The notes beneath the pieces are model-generated. The model saw only the letters and a list, made by a program, of their open reading frames with translations, made no database searches and was not told where the DNA came from. From CAVDWX01 sp963612735 (lineage in GTDB: Bacteria; Bacillota_I; Bacilli_A; RFN20; CAG-826), in contig CAVDWX010000051.1 of NCBI GenBank assembly GCA_963612735.1, positions 1-34,411 on the forward strand: a DNA stretch of 34,411 bases. Reading direction: 5' to 3'. This document shows positions 1-7,975 of this stretch, one piece after another. The position numbers and the translations under genes are program-made. The stretch's first letter is position 1. Each line of letters starts with the position of its first letter.

Positions 1-19
1 CGAATAGGTGCTTTTGCAT
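1..19 (-). CDS. possible start of a divergent gene cut by the window edge
   Basis: On the minus strand an ATG at 19-17 follows an AGGAGG motif at 35-30 with a 10-nt spacer, and the frame stays open to the window edge, encoding only Met-Gln-Lys-His-Leu-Phe here. A second ATG at 26-24 is too close to the same motif to be preferred. Six residues do not allow any functional call. It is listed because a strong ribosome binding site followed by an ATG suggests a gene continuing to the left. Confidence 0.3.
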
Positions 20-29
20 AAAGCATTAG

Positions 30-54
30 CCTCCTAGGAGGTAAAAAGGCCTCC
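30..54. promoter_or_regulatory. SD/anti-SD palindrome at the left edge
   Basis: A perfect palindrome CCTCCTAGGAGG (31-42, extended by a C at 30) is followed seven bases later by a second GCCTCC. On the minus strand this reads GGAGG, CCTCC, GGAGG, so the middle anti-SD can pair with either flanking GGAGG. The last GGAGG would be the ribosome binding site of the putative gene starting at 19. No U-tract follows on either strand, so it does not look like a plain terminator. Confidence 0.3.
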
Positions 55-531
55 ACTATATAAATAGGAAGAAAATACATCTTTTTTATGAAAATTTGTT
101 ATTTTTTTAAACTTTTAGCGGTGTTTAAAGCTATGAGCACTATGGTCACAACGTTAAATAATGGGAACAAATAAATAGTAATTTAACCTCAATTAAAAAA
201 ATTAAAATTAAGATAATTTTTCAAAAAATATATAAGCAATAGTTAACCTATGTTTTATTAATATAAAAAATATAAACATGATGACAACACACATTTATTA
301 AATTCATTATTTGATACATGTCCTACAATTTGCAATAGATTCACAACATTTAAAGTTCAAAAAAAGTCTCAAATTTTAAAAAGATATCTTTCAACATTTG
401 ATTATTATTTGTTTGAGGAAAGAAATGCAATTTAAAGCATAAAAACGACTAGTCCAAAATATTGTTGCAAAGAAAATAGGTAATATATAAAATATTAACG
501 CTATACATTCAGGCAAAAGGAGTAGAAAAAA
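36..531. other. AT-rich intergenic region, about 500 bp
   Basis: This stretch is very AT-rich and holds no ORF that I can support; frames are broken by frequent stops. A 28-codon frame at 88-174 and a 5-codon frame near 425 have no conserved content. I see no tRNA or rRNA-like fold. The right end carries the candidate promoter and ribosome binding site of the lipoprotein gene at 532. Confidence 0.5.
462..491 (+). promoter_or_regulatory. candidate promoter of the lipoprotein pair
   Basis: TTGTTG at 462-467 and TATAAA at 486-491 are separated by 18 nt, about 40 nt before the ATG at 532. AT-richness makes chance matches likely, so this is weak. A clear AAAGGAG ribosome binding site follows at about 515-521. 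Confidence 0.35.
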
Positions 532-2349
532 ATGAAAAAAAGTAAACTATCAATCGGTTTAGTTACTAGTTTCATCGCCGCACTCGGCTTAAGCGCCTGT
601 TCTGGAGCTAGCGTCACTAAAAATAGTACAGAAATTGTCACTATCAAAGGTTATGACGGAAGCACCATTTCAATCAATACAAGCGACTTATACAACGAAT
701 ATCGCGGCACTTCTGATGGCATTTCCAAATATTACAGTGCCATTCTCGAAACATTAATCAGACATGATTACAAAAATACTGATCTCAAAGTTGAGAAAAG
801 CTATGATTTAATCGAGAAAGAAGCGAAAGACAAAGTAAAAGCGGCTAAGACAACCGCAAAAGAGAATTCGAAGACAAATGATACTTCCTATTCGACAGAG
901 TGGAAAAACATCCTCTCTAACAATGGAGTGGAAGATGAAGAACATCTCCTCCAAAAATACATCTATGATGCAGAAAAAGAACAATTAGAAGATGCTTATT
1001 TCGAAGCCAACAAAGCTTCCTTATTAGAAGAATACATCGGTGTAACTAAAGATGGCAAAAAAGCAAATTCATTAGTGGATTCCGTTTATCCTTATCACAT
1101 TCGTCATATCTTATTAAGCGTTGATGGAGGAGATACAGATTTCTATAACGACACTATTAGTGAATCCGAAGCCAAAACAATCGTCGATGTTTTATCCAAA
1201 TTAGTAGATACCAATTACACATTTGGTGAAATCGCTTATCAATACAGCGGTGATTCTGGAAGCGCAACAAAATACGGTGATGCGGGCATTATGTCCACCA
1301 CCACTTCATTCATCAACGAATTCAAATTAGGCATCTATGCTTACGATGCTTTATTCTCAGGAAGAGAAAGCGTTGTTGAAGGCGTTAAAGAAGGTTTAGG
1401 CTTAACTGGTGAATTGAGTAATTCCGCAAGTACTGGTACCGTCGAAGTAGCTTTAAATAGTGTTGGAAATAAAGATAATAACTTAACCTTAACTGAAGGC
1501 AAATTCTTATCAAAAGTTCCATATGGAGTTTTCTTAAAGCTTGCTGATTTATATAAGGATACTAAGAACGATGAATCTAAATTAGTTAATGACGGAGATG
1601 AACATTATTATCCACGTAATATTTTGTGGAATAGATATTTGAATCTTCACAATGCCTTTGTTATTACAAATCAAACGATTGAAGCAGGTGATGATGGAGT
1701 CGACACCATCGTTGATGTAATCGGTGGTAGCGAACGTTTCAATGATGATGGTTATTTATGCGATGAAAATGGCAATGTCATCATCGGTGTTCGTGGATCA
1801 TACGGCGTTCATTTAATGATCATGCAAAGAAGTGTTCTCGATGTTACCACTGAAAACGGAGGAACATTAGAAGATTATTTCACAATGTCAGTCCCATCTG
1901 ATTCAGATTACCCTGAAGTCAAAAATACCTATGTCAGTTATTTAAATACTGAAGTCAAATCTACTTACGAGACACGTGCTAAAGAAATTAAAGATGCTGT
2001 CAAAGCATTCGATAGCACCTATGATTATCGTTTATACGAATATCTTGTCAGTAAATACCAAAGCGTTCTTTCCTTCAACGGAAAAGGAACTGCTCTTGAT
2101 TTAGGAGAATTAATTGATAAATATTTAGAAACTCAAAGAAATTCCAACAAAGAATCTAGAGCCAAAGATCTCAATTCTAAATGGAGAGAATACATCGAAT
2201 TATTACAACGTCAATTCGAAGAACGTACATTATTAACTAGTGAAAACAAAGATGGACGTTTAATTCCAACTGTTTGTGCCATTAAATTTGGCGCAGCAAG
2301 TACAGATGGCGTTTACGCTAAAGGAGGACTTTGCTACCATGAAAAATAG
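532..2349 (+). CDS. PrsA-like lipoprotein with parvulin-type PPIase domain
   Basis: The N-terminus is a typical lipoprotein signal peptide: MKKSK, a hydrophobic core, then the lipobox LSAC with the lipidated Cys at about residue 23. Residues ~186-290 resemble a parvulin/PpiC rotamase: an IRHILL strand at ~190, an F-E-I-A helix, then a Y-S-G-D-S-G-S-A...G-D-A-G-I segment at ~237-255 matching the family's 'S.D.gsa..GGdlG' signature. PrsA proteins are membrane-anchored extracytoplasmic foldases that assist folding of secreted proteins. At 605 aa it is about twice the usual PrsA length, with long regions on both sides of the rotamase domain that I do not recognise. AAAGGAG precedes the ATG. The neighbouring hit and yhaM genes support the PrsA reading. 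The next lipoprotein overlaps its 3' end by 11 nt, so the two are co-transcribed. Confidence 0.75.
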   Translation: MKKSKLSIGLVTSFIAALGLSACSGASVTKNSTEIVTIKGYDGSTISINTSDLYNEYRGTSDGISKYYSAILETLIRHDYKNTDLKVEKSYDLIEKEAKDKVKAAKTTAKENSKTNDTSYSTEWKNILSNNGVEDEEHLLQKYIYDAEKEQLEDAYFEANKASLLEEYIGVTKDGKKANSLVDSVYPYHIRHILLSVDGGDTDFYNDTISESEAKTIVDVLSKLVDTNYTFGEIAYQYSGDSGSATKYGDAGIMSTTTSFINEFKLGIYAYDALFSGRESVVEGVKEGLGLTGELSNSASTGTVEVALNSVGNKDNNLTLTEGKFLSKVPYGVFLKLADLYKDTKNDESKLVNDGDEHYYPRNILWNRYLNLHNAFVITNQTIEAGDDGVDTIVDVIGGSERFNDDGYLCDENGNVIIGVRGSYGVHLMIMQRSVLDVTTENGGTLEDYFTMSVPSDSDYPEVKNTYVSYLNTEVKSTYETRAKEIKDAVKAFDSTYDYRLYEYLVSKYQSVLSFNGKGTALDLGELIDKYLETQRNSNKESRAKDLNSKWREYIELLQRQFEERTLLTSENKDGRLIPTVCAIKFGAASTDGVYAKGGLCYHEK

Positions 2350-4168
2350 ATTTGGGAAAGTCGCCATTATATCATTATTAGGATTAATGAGCTTAACAGC
2401 TTGCTCAAGCAGCGATATCGTTGCAAAACCAACCGATTATGATGATGAGCTAGTAACTATTGAAGGCGAAAAAGACATCTTCAACAACATCATGAGTGTT
2501 GTTTATGATGCTCAAAGAAGTGGAAACGTCGCTAGCGATGTCTTGGATGAAGTGTTATATCAATACGCTATGTCAGTCTTTGGAAGTTATAACAAAGTGA
2601 CTTCAAAAGGCAAAGAAGGAACAACCTTAAAAGAAGCTTTCAAAGCCATAACTAAAAATAGCGATGGCACCTACAGCGGCACTACTGTCGCTGATGAATT
2701 CATCAAATCTCATAAGGCTTATTGGACCGTTGATAGCGATGGAAATCGTGTCAATGATGAAAATGTAGCTGTCGCTGATGATGCTTTACCTGCTAATTCT
2801 GAATACGCTCGTGTCGTTGAAAAATGGAATACCATTGAAAAAAGAATCGCACAAGCTATGTATTCTGAAATTTCAGCAGGAACATATAGTGATAGAAACT
2901 ATTTCTCAGAAAAACGTTATTTAACGACTTTATATAACGGTATGAAACACGTTGAAAATCCTTATAATAGCTCATTAGTTTTAACAACCAAGTTAATTAC
3001 ACCTGATGTGGAAGACTATGAAGTATTTACCAAAGGATTATTGCACCGCGAATATTATCAAAGCAATTACGATGGTGATGAAACTAAGGATGAAGCTAAT
3101 CACTACGTTGAAGATGTCCACATTCCTGATATCTACAACGAATTACTTGTTGAACAATATTTATTAAATGAAACCTATAATACATTAGGACGTTCATCAG
3201 CGCGTAAAGTTAACATTATTGCGATAAGCAAAAACACCAATTACGATAAAGCCGCGGACTATTTAGTCAATGATTTAATCGACCAAATCAGTTCAGGCAA
3301 AGTGAGTAGTGATAACATCTTAGATACTTTCAAATCCTATTCCAAGGTTTGGAACGGCACTCCTGCGGATATCGAAGGAACTGGCGAACAAGCTATTTTA
3401 AATAGATTAATAAGTGCTGGAGTCTTTAGTGAATCAACAGTTAGTTTCGCTGGCGAAGATTATAAGTACTATGAAGGTACTGCCTATGGCGATTTAATCG
3501 AAAAATTAGGTGATATTAAAGAAAATCCAGACACCACTAAAGAAGATGTGGAAAACGAATTCACCAATTCAGGCGCCTATCCTTATAGTGTTGGTATTAA
3601 AATTAAAACAGATGAAATCAAATTAAAAGACTATACCACTACTGGATGGTACATCAAAAATGGTGGTTTATCCGAATTACCTGAATCCATTAGAAACCGT
3701 TTATTCAATATTGGTGTTGCTAATGGTAAAAAAGAAACTTCCGCTCAAATGGAAGGCTTAGATAGATGGAATGGTACAACATATGCTGTTCCTGAAAATG
3801 AAAGCTCATATTTAGCCTTAATTAATGGAAGATATTATTTAAAACAAGAATCCACCTTATCTGGTGAAGATAGAAAGAATGATATCAAATTCTATGATTC
3901 ATCTTCTTCTACATATTACATTGTCGAAGTTGAAGAAGCAGTCATCTCTTCTAAATTAAGTAAGACCAGCACTAATTCATATAATGAAACTCGTGATGCT
4001 TCCTTTATGGAAAGCGTCGTCAACGAAGTTGCAAAGCAAATTGGTACTGGCGATACCTATAAAAAATTAGCTAAAGAATATTGGTTAAAAGAAATGTCCA
4101 TCAAGTATCATGACACAACAGTGTATGATTACTTCAAGAGCAATTATCCTGATTTATTCGAAGACTAA
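2339..4168 (+). CDS. second lipoprotein, PrsA/SurA-like N-region suspected
   Basis: The start chosen is the ATG at 2339, because AAGGAGG lies at 2321-2327 and the encoded N-terminus (MKNRFGK, hydrophobic stretch, lipobox LTAC) is a lipoprotein signal peptide; the longer open frame upstream has neither. The product is 609 aa, almost the same size as its upstream neighbour and similar in composition (K/E/D/Y/S-rich, extracellular). I do not see the parvulin signature clearly; the segment around RKVNIIAIS (~residue 290) could be a degenerate equivalent, but that is a guess. It overlaps the first lipoprotein gene by 11 nt, implying translational coupling and a shared role at the membrane surface, possibly in protein folding or as a paralogous partner. 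A strong terminator follows at 4185. Confidence 0.75.
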   Translation: MKNRFGKVAIISLLGLMSLTACSSSDIVAKPTDYDDELVTIEGEKDIFNNIMSVVYDAQRSGNVASDVLDEVLYQYAMSVFGSYNKVTSKGKEGTTLKEAFKAITKNSDGTYSGTTVADEFIKSHKAYWTVDSDGNRVNDENVAVADDALPANSEYARVVEKWNTIEKRIAQAMYSEISAGTYSDRNYFSEKRYLTTLYNGMKHVENPYNSSLVLTTKLITPDVEDYEVFTKGLLHREYYQSNYDGDETKDEANHYVEDVHIPDIYNELLVEQYLLNETYNTLGRSSARKVNIIAISKNTNYDKAADYLVNDLIDQISSGKVSSDNILDTFKSYSKVWNGTPADIEGTGEQAILNRLISAGVFSESTVSFAGEDYKYYEGTAYGDLIEKLGDIKENPDTTKEDVENEFTNSGAYPYSVGIKIKTDEIKLKDYTTTGWYIKNGGLSELPESIRNRLFNIGVANGKKETSAQMEGLDRWNGTTYAVPENESSYLALINGRYYLKQESTLSGEDRKNDIKFYDSSSSTYYIVEVEEAVISSKLSKTSTNSYNETRDASFMESVVNEVAKQIGTGDTYKKLAKEYWLKEMSIKYHDTTVYDYFKSNYPDLFED

Positions 4169-4184
4169 TTGACATCGAATCAAC

Positions 4185-4217
4185 AAAAACAGCTTCCATA
4201 AACGAAGCTGTTTTTTT
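4185..4217. terminator. bidirectional intrinsic terminator
   Basis: AAAAACAGCTTC (4185-4196), a 7-nt loop and GAAGCTG followed by seven T form a perfect hairpin with U-tracts on both strands. It can end the plus-strand lipoprotein transcript and the minus-strand dtxR-like transcript, which converge here. Confidence 0.9.
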
Positions 4218-4239
4218 ATGCTAACAAATACTTTTATAA

Positions 4240-4614
4240 TTATTTTTTATTGTAATAATGGCTCTTTAAAACTTCAAAGGTTTCATCAGAAATATCATGT
4301 TCAATCCGACATGCATCCGCATGAGCAATATCTTCGTCAACGCCTAAAGAAATAAAAATATAAGATAAAACTTCATGTCGTTCATAAACATGTTTTGCAA
4401 TCGCTTCTCCAGTCTTAGTTAAAGCGATATCGCCAGTATCGGGATCAACTTCAACAAGTGACATCTCTTTCATCTTTTTAAGGGCAATTGAAACGCTTGC
4501 TTTAGAAAAAGACATAAAAGAAGCTAAATCAATAGCTCTAACGATATCTTGCTTCTTTTTTAGCATCAATATCTTCTCTAAATAATCTTCTAATGATTCT
4601 TTTCGATCTGTCAT
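4240..4614 (-). CDS. DtxR/MntR-family metal-dependent repressor
   Basis: The 124-aa protein has an N-terminal winged helix-turn-helix (residues ~8-70, with SKASVSIALKKM as the recognition-helix region) followed by the short metal-binding dimerisation domain of the family. Candidate metal ligands are visible: H80 in RHE and C102, E105, H106 in D-A-C-R-I-E-H, the arrangement of DtxR/IdeR-type proteins. It lacks the C-terminal SH3-like domain, so it has MntR-like length. Such proteins bind Mn2+ or Fe2+ in the cytoplasm and repress metal uptake genes. No metal transporter is adjacent, so its targets are elsewhere. No Shine-Dalgarno precedes the ATG; a TAAAAT box lies 8 nt upstream, compatible with a leaderless transcript. 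It converges on the lipoprotein genes and is divergent from hit. Confidence 0.88.
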   Translation of the reverse strand: MTDRKESLEDYLEKILMLKKKQDIVRAIDLASFMSFSKASVSIALKKMKEMSLVEVDPDTGDIALTKTGEAIAKHVYERHEVLSYIFISLGVDEDIAHADACRIEHDISDETFEVLKSHYYNKK

Positions 4615-4690
4615 ATTAATATATTTTACTTTTACTTAAAATAAATCAATCTTTTTGCGTTAAAATATATAACTTGGAGGAAAAAAACAA

Positions 4691-5101
4691 ATGGAAAAAG
4701 ATATATTTTGTAAAATAATCGATGGGGAAATACCATGCTATAAATTATACGAAGATGAAGATGTACTCGCTTTTCTTGATATTTCTCAGGTTACTAAAGG
4801 TCACGCTTTAGTCATCTCCAAAAAGCATTTCGATAACTTTTTAGCCACTCCTCAAGATGTCATGCACAAGGTGATGGATGTCGCTCAGCGCATTGGACAG
4901 GTCGAGATTTCTATGCTTGGCGCAAAAGGGGTTAATATTCTCACAAACTGTTATGAAGCAGCGGGTCAGAGTGTCAGACATTTCCATGTCCATGTAATAC
5001 CTAGATATGGAAAAAAAGAAGGCATCTCCATTGAAATGAAAGATAATTCAGAAGGACTTAATCTACCAATTATTGCTTCCACAATCAAAGAGAAACTTTA
5101 A
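4691..5101 (+). CDS. hit: HIT-family nucleotide hydrolase
   Basis: This 136-aa protein has the full histidine triad: H97-F-H99-V-H101-V, with H99 the expected nucleophile, plus the family's N-terminal CKII.GEIP and LAFLDI..V motifs. HIT proteins of this Fhit/HinT-like class are cytosolic and hydrolyse adenosine nucleotides with modified phosphates (AMP-lysine, phosphoramidates or dinucleoside polyphosphates); the precise substrate cannot be read from sequence. The length is normal. A GGAGG ribosome binding site sits at about 4677-4681. Its stop codon overlaps that of the convergent yhaM-like gene in the sequence TTAA, leaving no room for a terminator between them. Confidence 0.93.
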   Translation: MEKDIFCKIIDGEIPCYKLYEDEDVLAFLDISQVTKGHALVISKKHFDNFLATPQDVMHKVMDVAQRIGQVEISMLGAKGVNILTNCYEAAGQSVRHFHVHVIPRYGKKEGISIEMKDNSEGLNLPIIASTIKEKL

Positions 5102-6036
5102 TTATTTGGTTTATAGAAAGTACGACTATCAAGGGCGAATACTTTAGGTGAAAATTCGCCTTTTTTAATATTTTCTAACGCTTTAGAGACGATGACCATC
5201 TTGCTATCTAAATTATCGATTAAAGATAAAAGAAGTGCTTCCTTAGTTTGAGGGAGAATCGGAGAACCAAATTCATAAGCCCCATGATGAGAAAGAATCA
5301 TATGTTCTAATAGCATAATTGTTTCTCCTTGTAAATGAAGCTCTTCTTTCGCCACCGCTAATTCGCCCATCATAATTGAGATATGGCCTAATAATTTACC
5401 TTCGGTTGTGAAATGAAAGGCAACTGGTCCCACTAATTCGATCATTTTGCCAAAATCATGTAAAAGACAACCAGTAATCAAGAGATCTTTATCGATATCA
5501 GGATAATATGAAGATAAATAAGCAGCGATATCCGCCATGGAAACAGTGTGCATCAAAAGTCCAGAGGCATAATCATGATGAACGGATTGTGCGGCTGGAT
5601 AATCAAACAATTTGTCTTGGTATTTTTTCGTAAAATAATCTAATAATGCTCGTAAATCTTTATTGGTAACGCTATAAACATGGGCAAAATATCTATTTTT
5701 CAATTCTTCTTTAGGAATTGGTGCGGATTTCAAAAATCGTGTAATGTCAACACTATTTAAATCAACATTTCGTCCCGATTTCACGTTGAGTTGAATGTTA
5801 TCTTTATATTTTTTCACCTCAGCGTAAATATTTAAAATTGCACCAATAACAAAAATATCTTCATCACCTGGTTGAATAGCCCATTTCTTACCGTTAATTT
5901 GGCCGCTTGAGTCTTTTAATTCAATATTTAAAAAATAACTTCCAGTAGAATCAATCCCTTTATTGACATTATTGACAAGGAGTTGAATTTCAACATTCAT
6001 TCCTTCTTTTAAATCTTTAATCATCAAATTGTCCAT
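5098..6036 (-). CDS. yhaM: YhaM-like 3'-5' exoribonuclease (OB fold + HD domain)
   Basis: The 312-aa protein has an N-terminal OB-fold (residues ~5-95, 'IDSTGSYFLNIELKDSSGQI..KKW') and an HD phosphohydrolase domain with H163, the doublet H193-D194 in LLHDFGKM, H218 and H250-H251. That domain order and length match YhaM, a metal-dependent 3'-5' exonuclease of Bacillota that trims RNA 3' ends in the cytoplasm. The start overlaps the end of recX by 20 nt, placing it last in the glycosyltransferase-recX transcript. Its stop codon interlocks with that of hit on the other strand. Other HD hydrolases are possible, but the OB-HD architecture favours YhaM. Confidence 0.9.
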   Translation of the reverse strand: MDNLMIKDLKEGMNVEIQLLVNNVNKGIDSTGSYFLNIELKDSSGQINGKKWAIQPGDEDIFVIGAILNIYAEVKKYKDNIQLNVKSGRNVDLNSVDITRFLKSAPIPKEELKNRYFAHVYSVTNKDLRALLDYFTKKYQDKLFDYPAAQSVHHDYASGLLMHTVSMADIAAYLSSYYPDIDKDLLITGCLLHDFGKMIELVGPVAFHFTTEGKLLGHISIMMGELAVAKEELHLQGETIMLLEHMILSHHGAYEFGSPILPQTKEALLLSLIDNLDSKMVIVSKALENIKKGEFSPKVFALDSRTFYKPNN

Positions 6037-6817
6037 AATTATCTATCTCCTCTAAGATATCTTTTTTTCTGTATCCTTTATTCAATAAAGCTCCTATTAA
6101 TCGCTTTTTTAATTCATAGCCTTCATATTTATTTTTAAGCTTAATATATACCTTTTCAAAATCCTTTTTTAATTTAATTTTATCGTCCTCTTCATTTTGA
6201 ACATGTATCTCTTTAGAAACATCATAAACAACATCACCATCAAACCCCATTCTCTTCAAAGAAGTTATGATATGACTCACTTGCTGAGAGGAATTATATT
6301 TAGCGTATTTCTTTTCTAATTTAGGAAGCTGATTATACGCTTTTTGATATTCTTTTTGATAACTAAACGATAATTTATCGATTATATTTTTACTAATTCC
6401 CAATTCATATAATTTTGAGATGATTTTGATTTTACCGTATCCAAGTTCATCCCCATATTCCTTATAATCAAGAGCGTACATCGTATCGTTAATGAGGTCG
6501 TGTTCTTTCATCCTTTTAATAATGGTATCGATAATATGATATGGGCAGCCTTTTTCTTTTAATTTTTCTTTTAATTTATGCTCAGTAATAATATTTCTTT
6601 TTCGTATCGCTAACGCTTTTTTAAAATAGTTATCAAAAGCGACGCTATCTTTTAATTTAAGATATTCTTTTTCACTTAAGGTCTTTCCTTCAAATAAATA
6701 AAAATCAGTGAAAACATCATATGATAAAGATATTTTTTCTTTACCGATATAAATAACAACTTTATCTTTATTTGTCTTTATTTTATTAATCGTCTTACCA
6801 GAACTTTTTGACGGCAC
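6017..6817 (-). CDS. recX: RecX regulator of RecA, GTG start
   Basis: Residues ~75-150 contain the helical repeats of RecX (IRKRNIITEHKLKEKLKEKG, then ...IIKRMKEHDLINDTMYALDY). RecX binds RecA filaments and restrains their ATPase and recombinase activity. The frame is open further upstream, but that part lies inside the glycosyltransferase gene. The chosen start is GTG at 6817 because a GGAGGT ribosome binding site precedes it by about 9 nt; this gives 266 aa, normal for Bacillota RecX, and a 23-nt overlap with the upstream gene. The N-terminal ~60 residues (KDKVVIYIGKEKISL...) match the extended N-domain of the family. Co-transcription with yhaM is likely. Confidence 0.88.
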   Translation of the reverse strand: MPSKSSGKTINKIKTNKDKVVIYIGKEKISLSYDVFTDFYLFEGKTLSEKEYLKLKDSVAFDNYFKKALAIRKRNIITEHKLKEKLKEKGCPYHIIDTIIKRMKEHDLINDTMYALDYKEYGDELGYGKIKIISKLYELGISKNIIDKLSFSYQKEYQKAYNQLPKLEKKYAKYNSSQQVSHIITSLKRMGFDGDVVYDVSKEIHVQNEEDDKIKLKKDFEKVYIKLKNKYEGYELKKRLIGALLNKGYRKKDILEEIDNYGQFDD

Positions 6818-7973
6818 GATTATAGACCTCCATGATATTGTTATAAAATTTATCAATGCTATACATATCGACGATACTATAAGCATTATCTTTGATATTT
6901 TTTAGTTCAACTTGATTTAATGAAAATATTCTTTCCACCTTCGAAATAAAACTATCCTCATCGGTAAAAAAGAACCCGGTCTGTCCATCGATTATCGTTT
7001 CGGATAAATTATCATCATAACGCGCTAAAACGATGGTTCCACTACTCATCGCTTCCATAAAGGTTAAACCTTGCGTCTCAGTAAGTGAAGCTGAAGTATA
7101 GATATCGGCTAAATGATAAAAAAACGGTACTTCAGAAGAAGGAACAGGACCGATAAAATCGACATATGTAGAGATGTGTAATTCATGGACCAATAATTCC
7201 AATTCATTTTTCTGCGGTCCACCACCAACGATAATTAATTTAATATCAGCATCCGGATGAACACTGACATATTTAGCAAAGCCACGTATAGAAACATCCA
7301 TGCTCTTTTCTTTGGCAATTCTTCCTAAAATGAGCATTATCTTGGTATCTTTACCGATATTATGTTTCTTTTTAAAAATTTCAGCTTTTTCTAAATCAAA
7401 TTTATCATCTGAAAATAAGGAGAAATCAATGCCAGTTGGAATGACATTGATGTAAATATCAGTGCCCACTGAACGCATGAATTCTTTAGTCTTCATAGAA
7501 GGTGTAATAAATTCTGCACAACTATTAGCAATGCCTTTAGAATAGCTTCTAACTGTCTTTTTAGCTAACCGATCTAAAAAACCATGAGTTATATAATAAG
7601 TATAATCTTCATACGACGTATGGTAAGTATAAACAAGTGGAACATTGAGCGCTTTCGCGGCAATTCGAGCAAATACACCCACTCCAAAATCGGTTTGATT
7701 ATGGATGACATCGAGATTATAACTTCTCAATATATCTAATGCTTTTCGATCAAATATCTTCGTCAATCGATATCCATAAACCTTCATTACTTCGATTCCA
7801 GGAAGATAAATGACATTATCAATGATTTCTAATTTTCCTTTTGGTTTTAACTGAGGAGTAACCACGACAACATTATGTCCATGACTTTTTAACACTTGAA
7901 CAAGATTATAAGTAGAAGTGGATACACCATTAATTAGAGGTGGATAAGTATCTGTAAATACCCCTATATTCAT
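6795..7973 (-). CDS. GT4 glycosyltransferase, glucosyl-diacylglycerol synthase-like
   Basis: The 392-aa protein has a GT-B fold of CAZy family GT4. The N-terminus MNIGVFTDTYPPLINGVSTS carries the glycine-rich acceptor loop typical of 1,2-diacylglycerol 3-glucosyltransferases; GRIAKEKS (~217-224) and the E-X7-E pair E299/E307 in ETQGLTFME form the nucleotide-sugar site. Enzymes of this group work at the inner face of the membrane, moving a hexose from a UDP- or GDP-sugar to diacylglycerol or phosphatidylinositol. The flippase-like gene is immediately upstream, which supports glycolipid or anchor synthesis. Spacing to that gene is 2 nt, and the weak AGGA before the ATG lies in the upstream gene's end. 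The exact sugar and acceptor are inferred from family resemblance only. Confidence 0.85.
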   Translation of the reverse strand: MNIGVFTDTYPPLINGVSTSTYNLVQVLKSHGHNVVVVTPQLKPKGKLEIIDNVIYLPGIEVMKVYGYRLTKIFDRKALDILRSYNLDVIHNQTDFGVGVFARIAAKALNVPLVYTYHTSYEDYTYYITHGFLDRLAKKTVRSYSKGIANSCAEFITPSMKTKEFMRSVGTDIYINVIPTGIDFSLFSDDKFDLEKAEIFKKKHNIGKDTKIMLILGRIAKEKSMDVSIRGFAKYVSVHPDADIKLIIVGGGPQKNELELLVHELHISTYVDFIGPVPSSEVPFFYHLADIYTSASLTETQGLTFMEAMSSGTIVLARYDDNLSETIIDGQTGFFFTDEDSFISKVERIFSLNQVELKNIKDNAYSIVDMYSIDKFYNNIMEVYNRAVKKFW

Positions 7974-7975
7974 TC

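Noticed and set aside
88..174. 28-codon ORF in the left intergenic region
   Set aside because: No ribosome binding site and no conserved or compositional sign of coding.
6818..6886. Longer recX start at 6886
   Set aside because: It overlaps glycosyltransferase codons by 92 nt and has no ribosome binding site, while GTG at 6817 has GGAGGT upstream.
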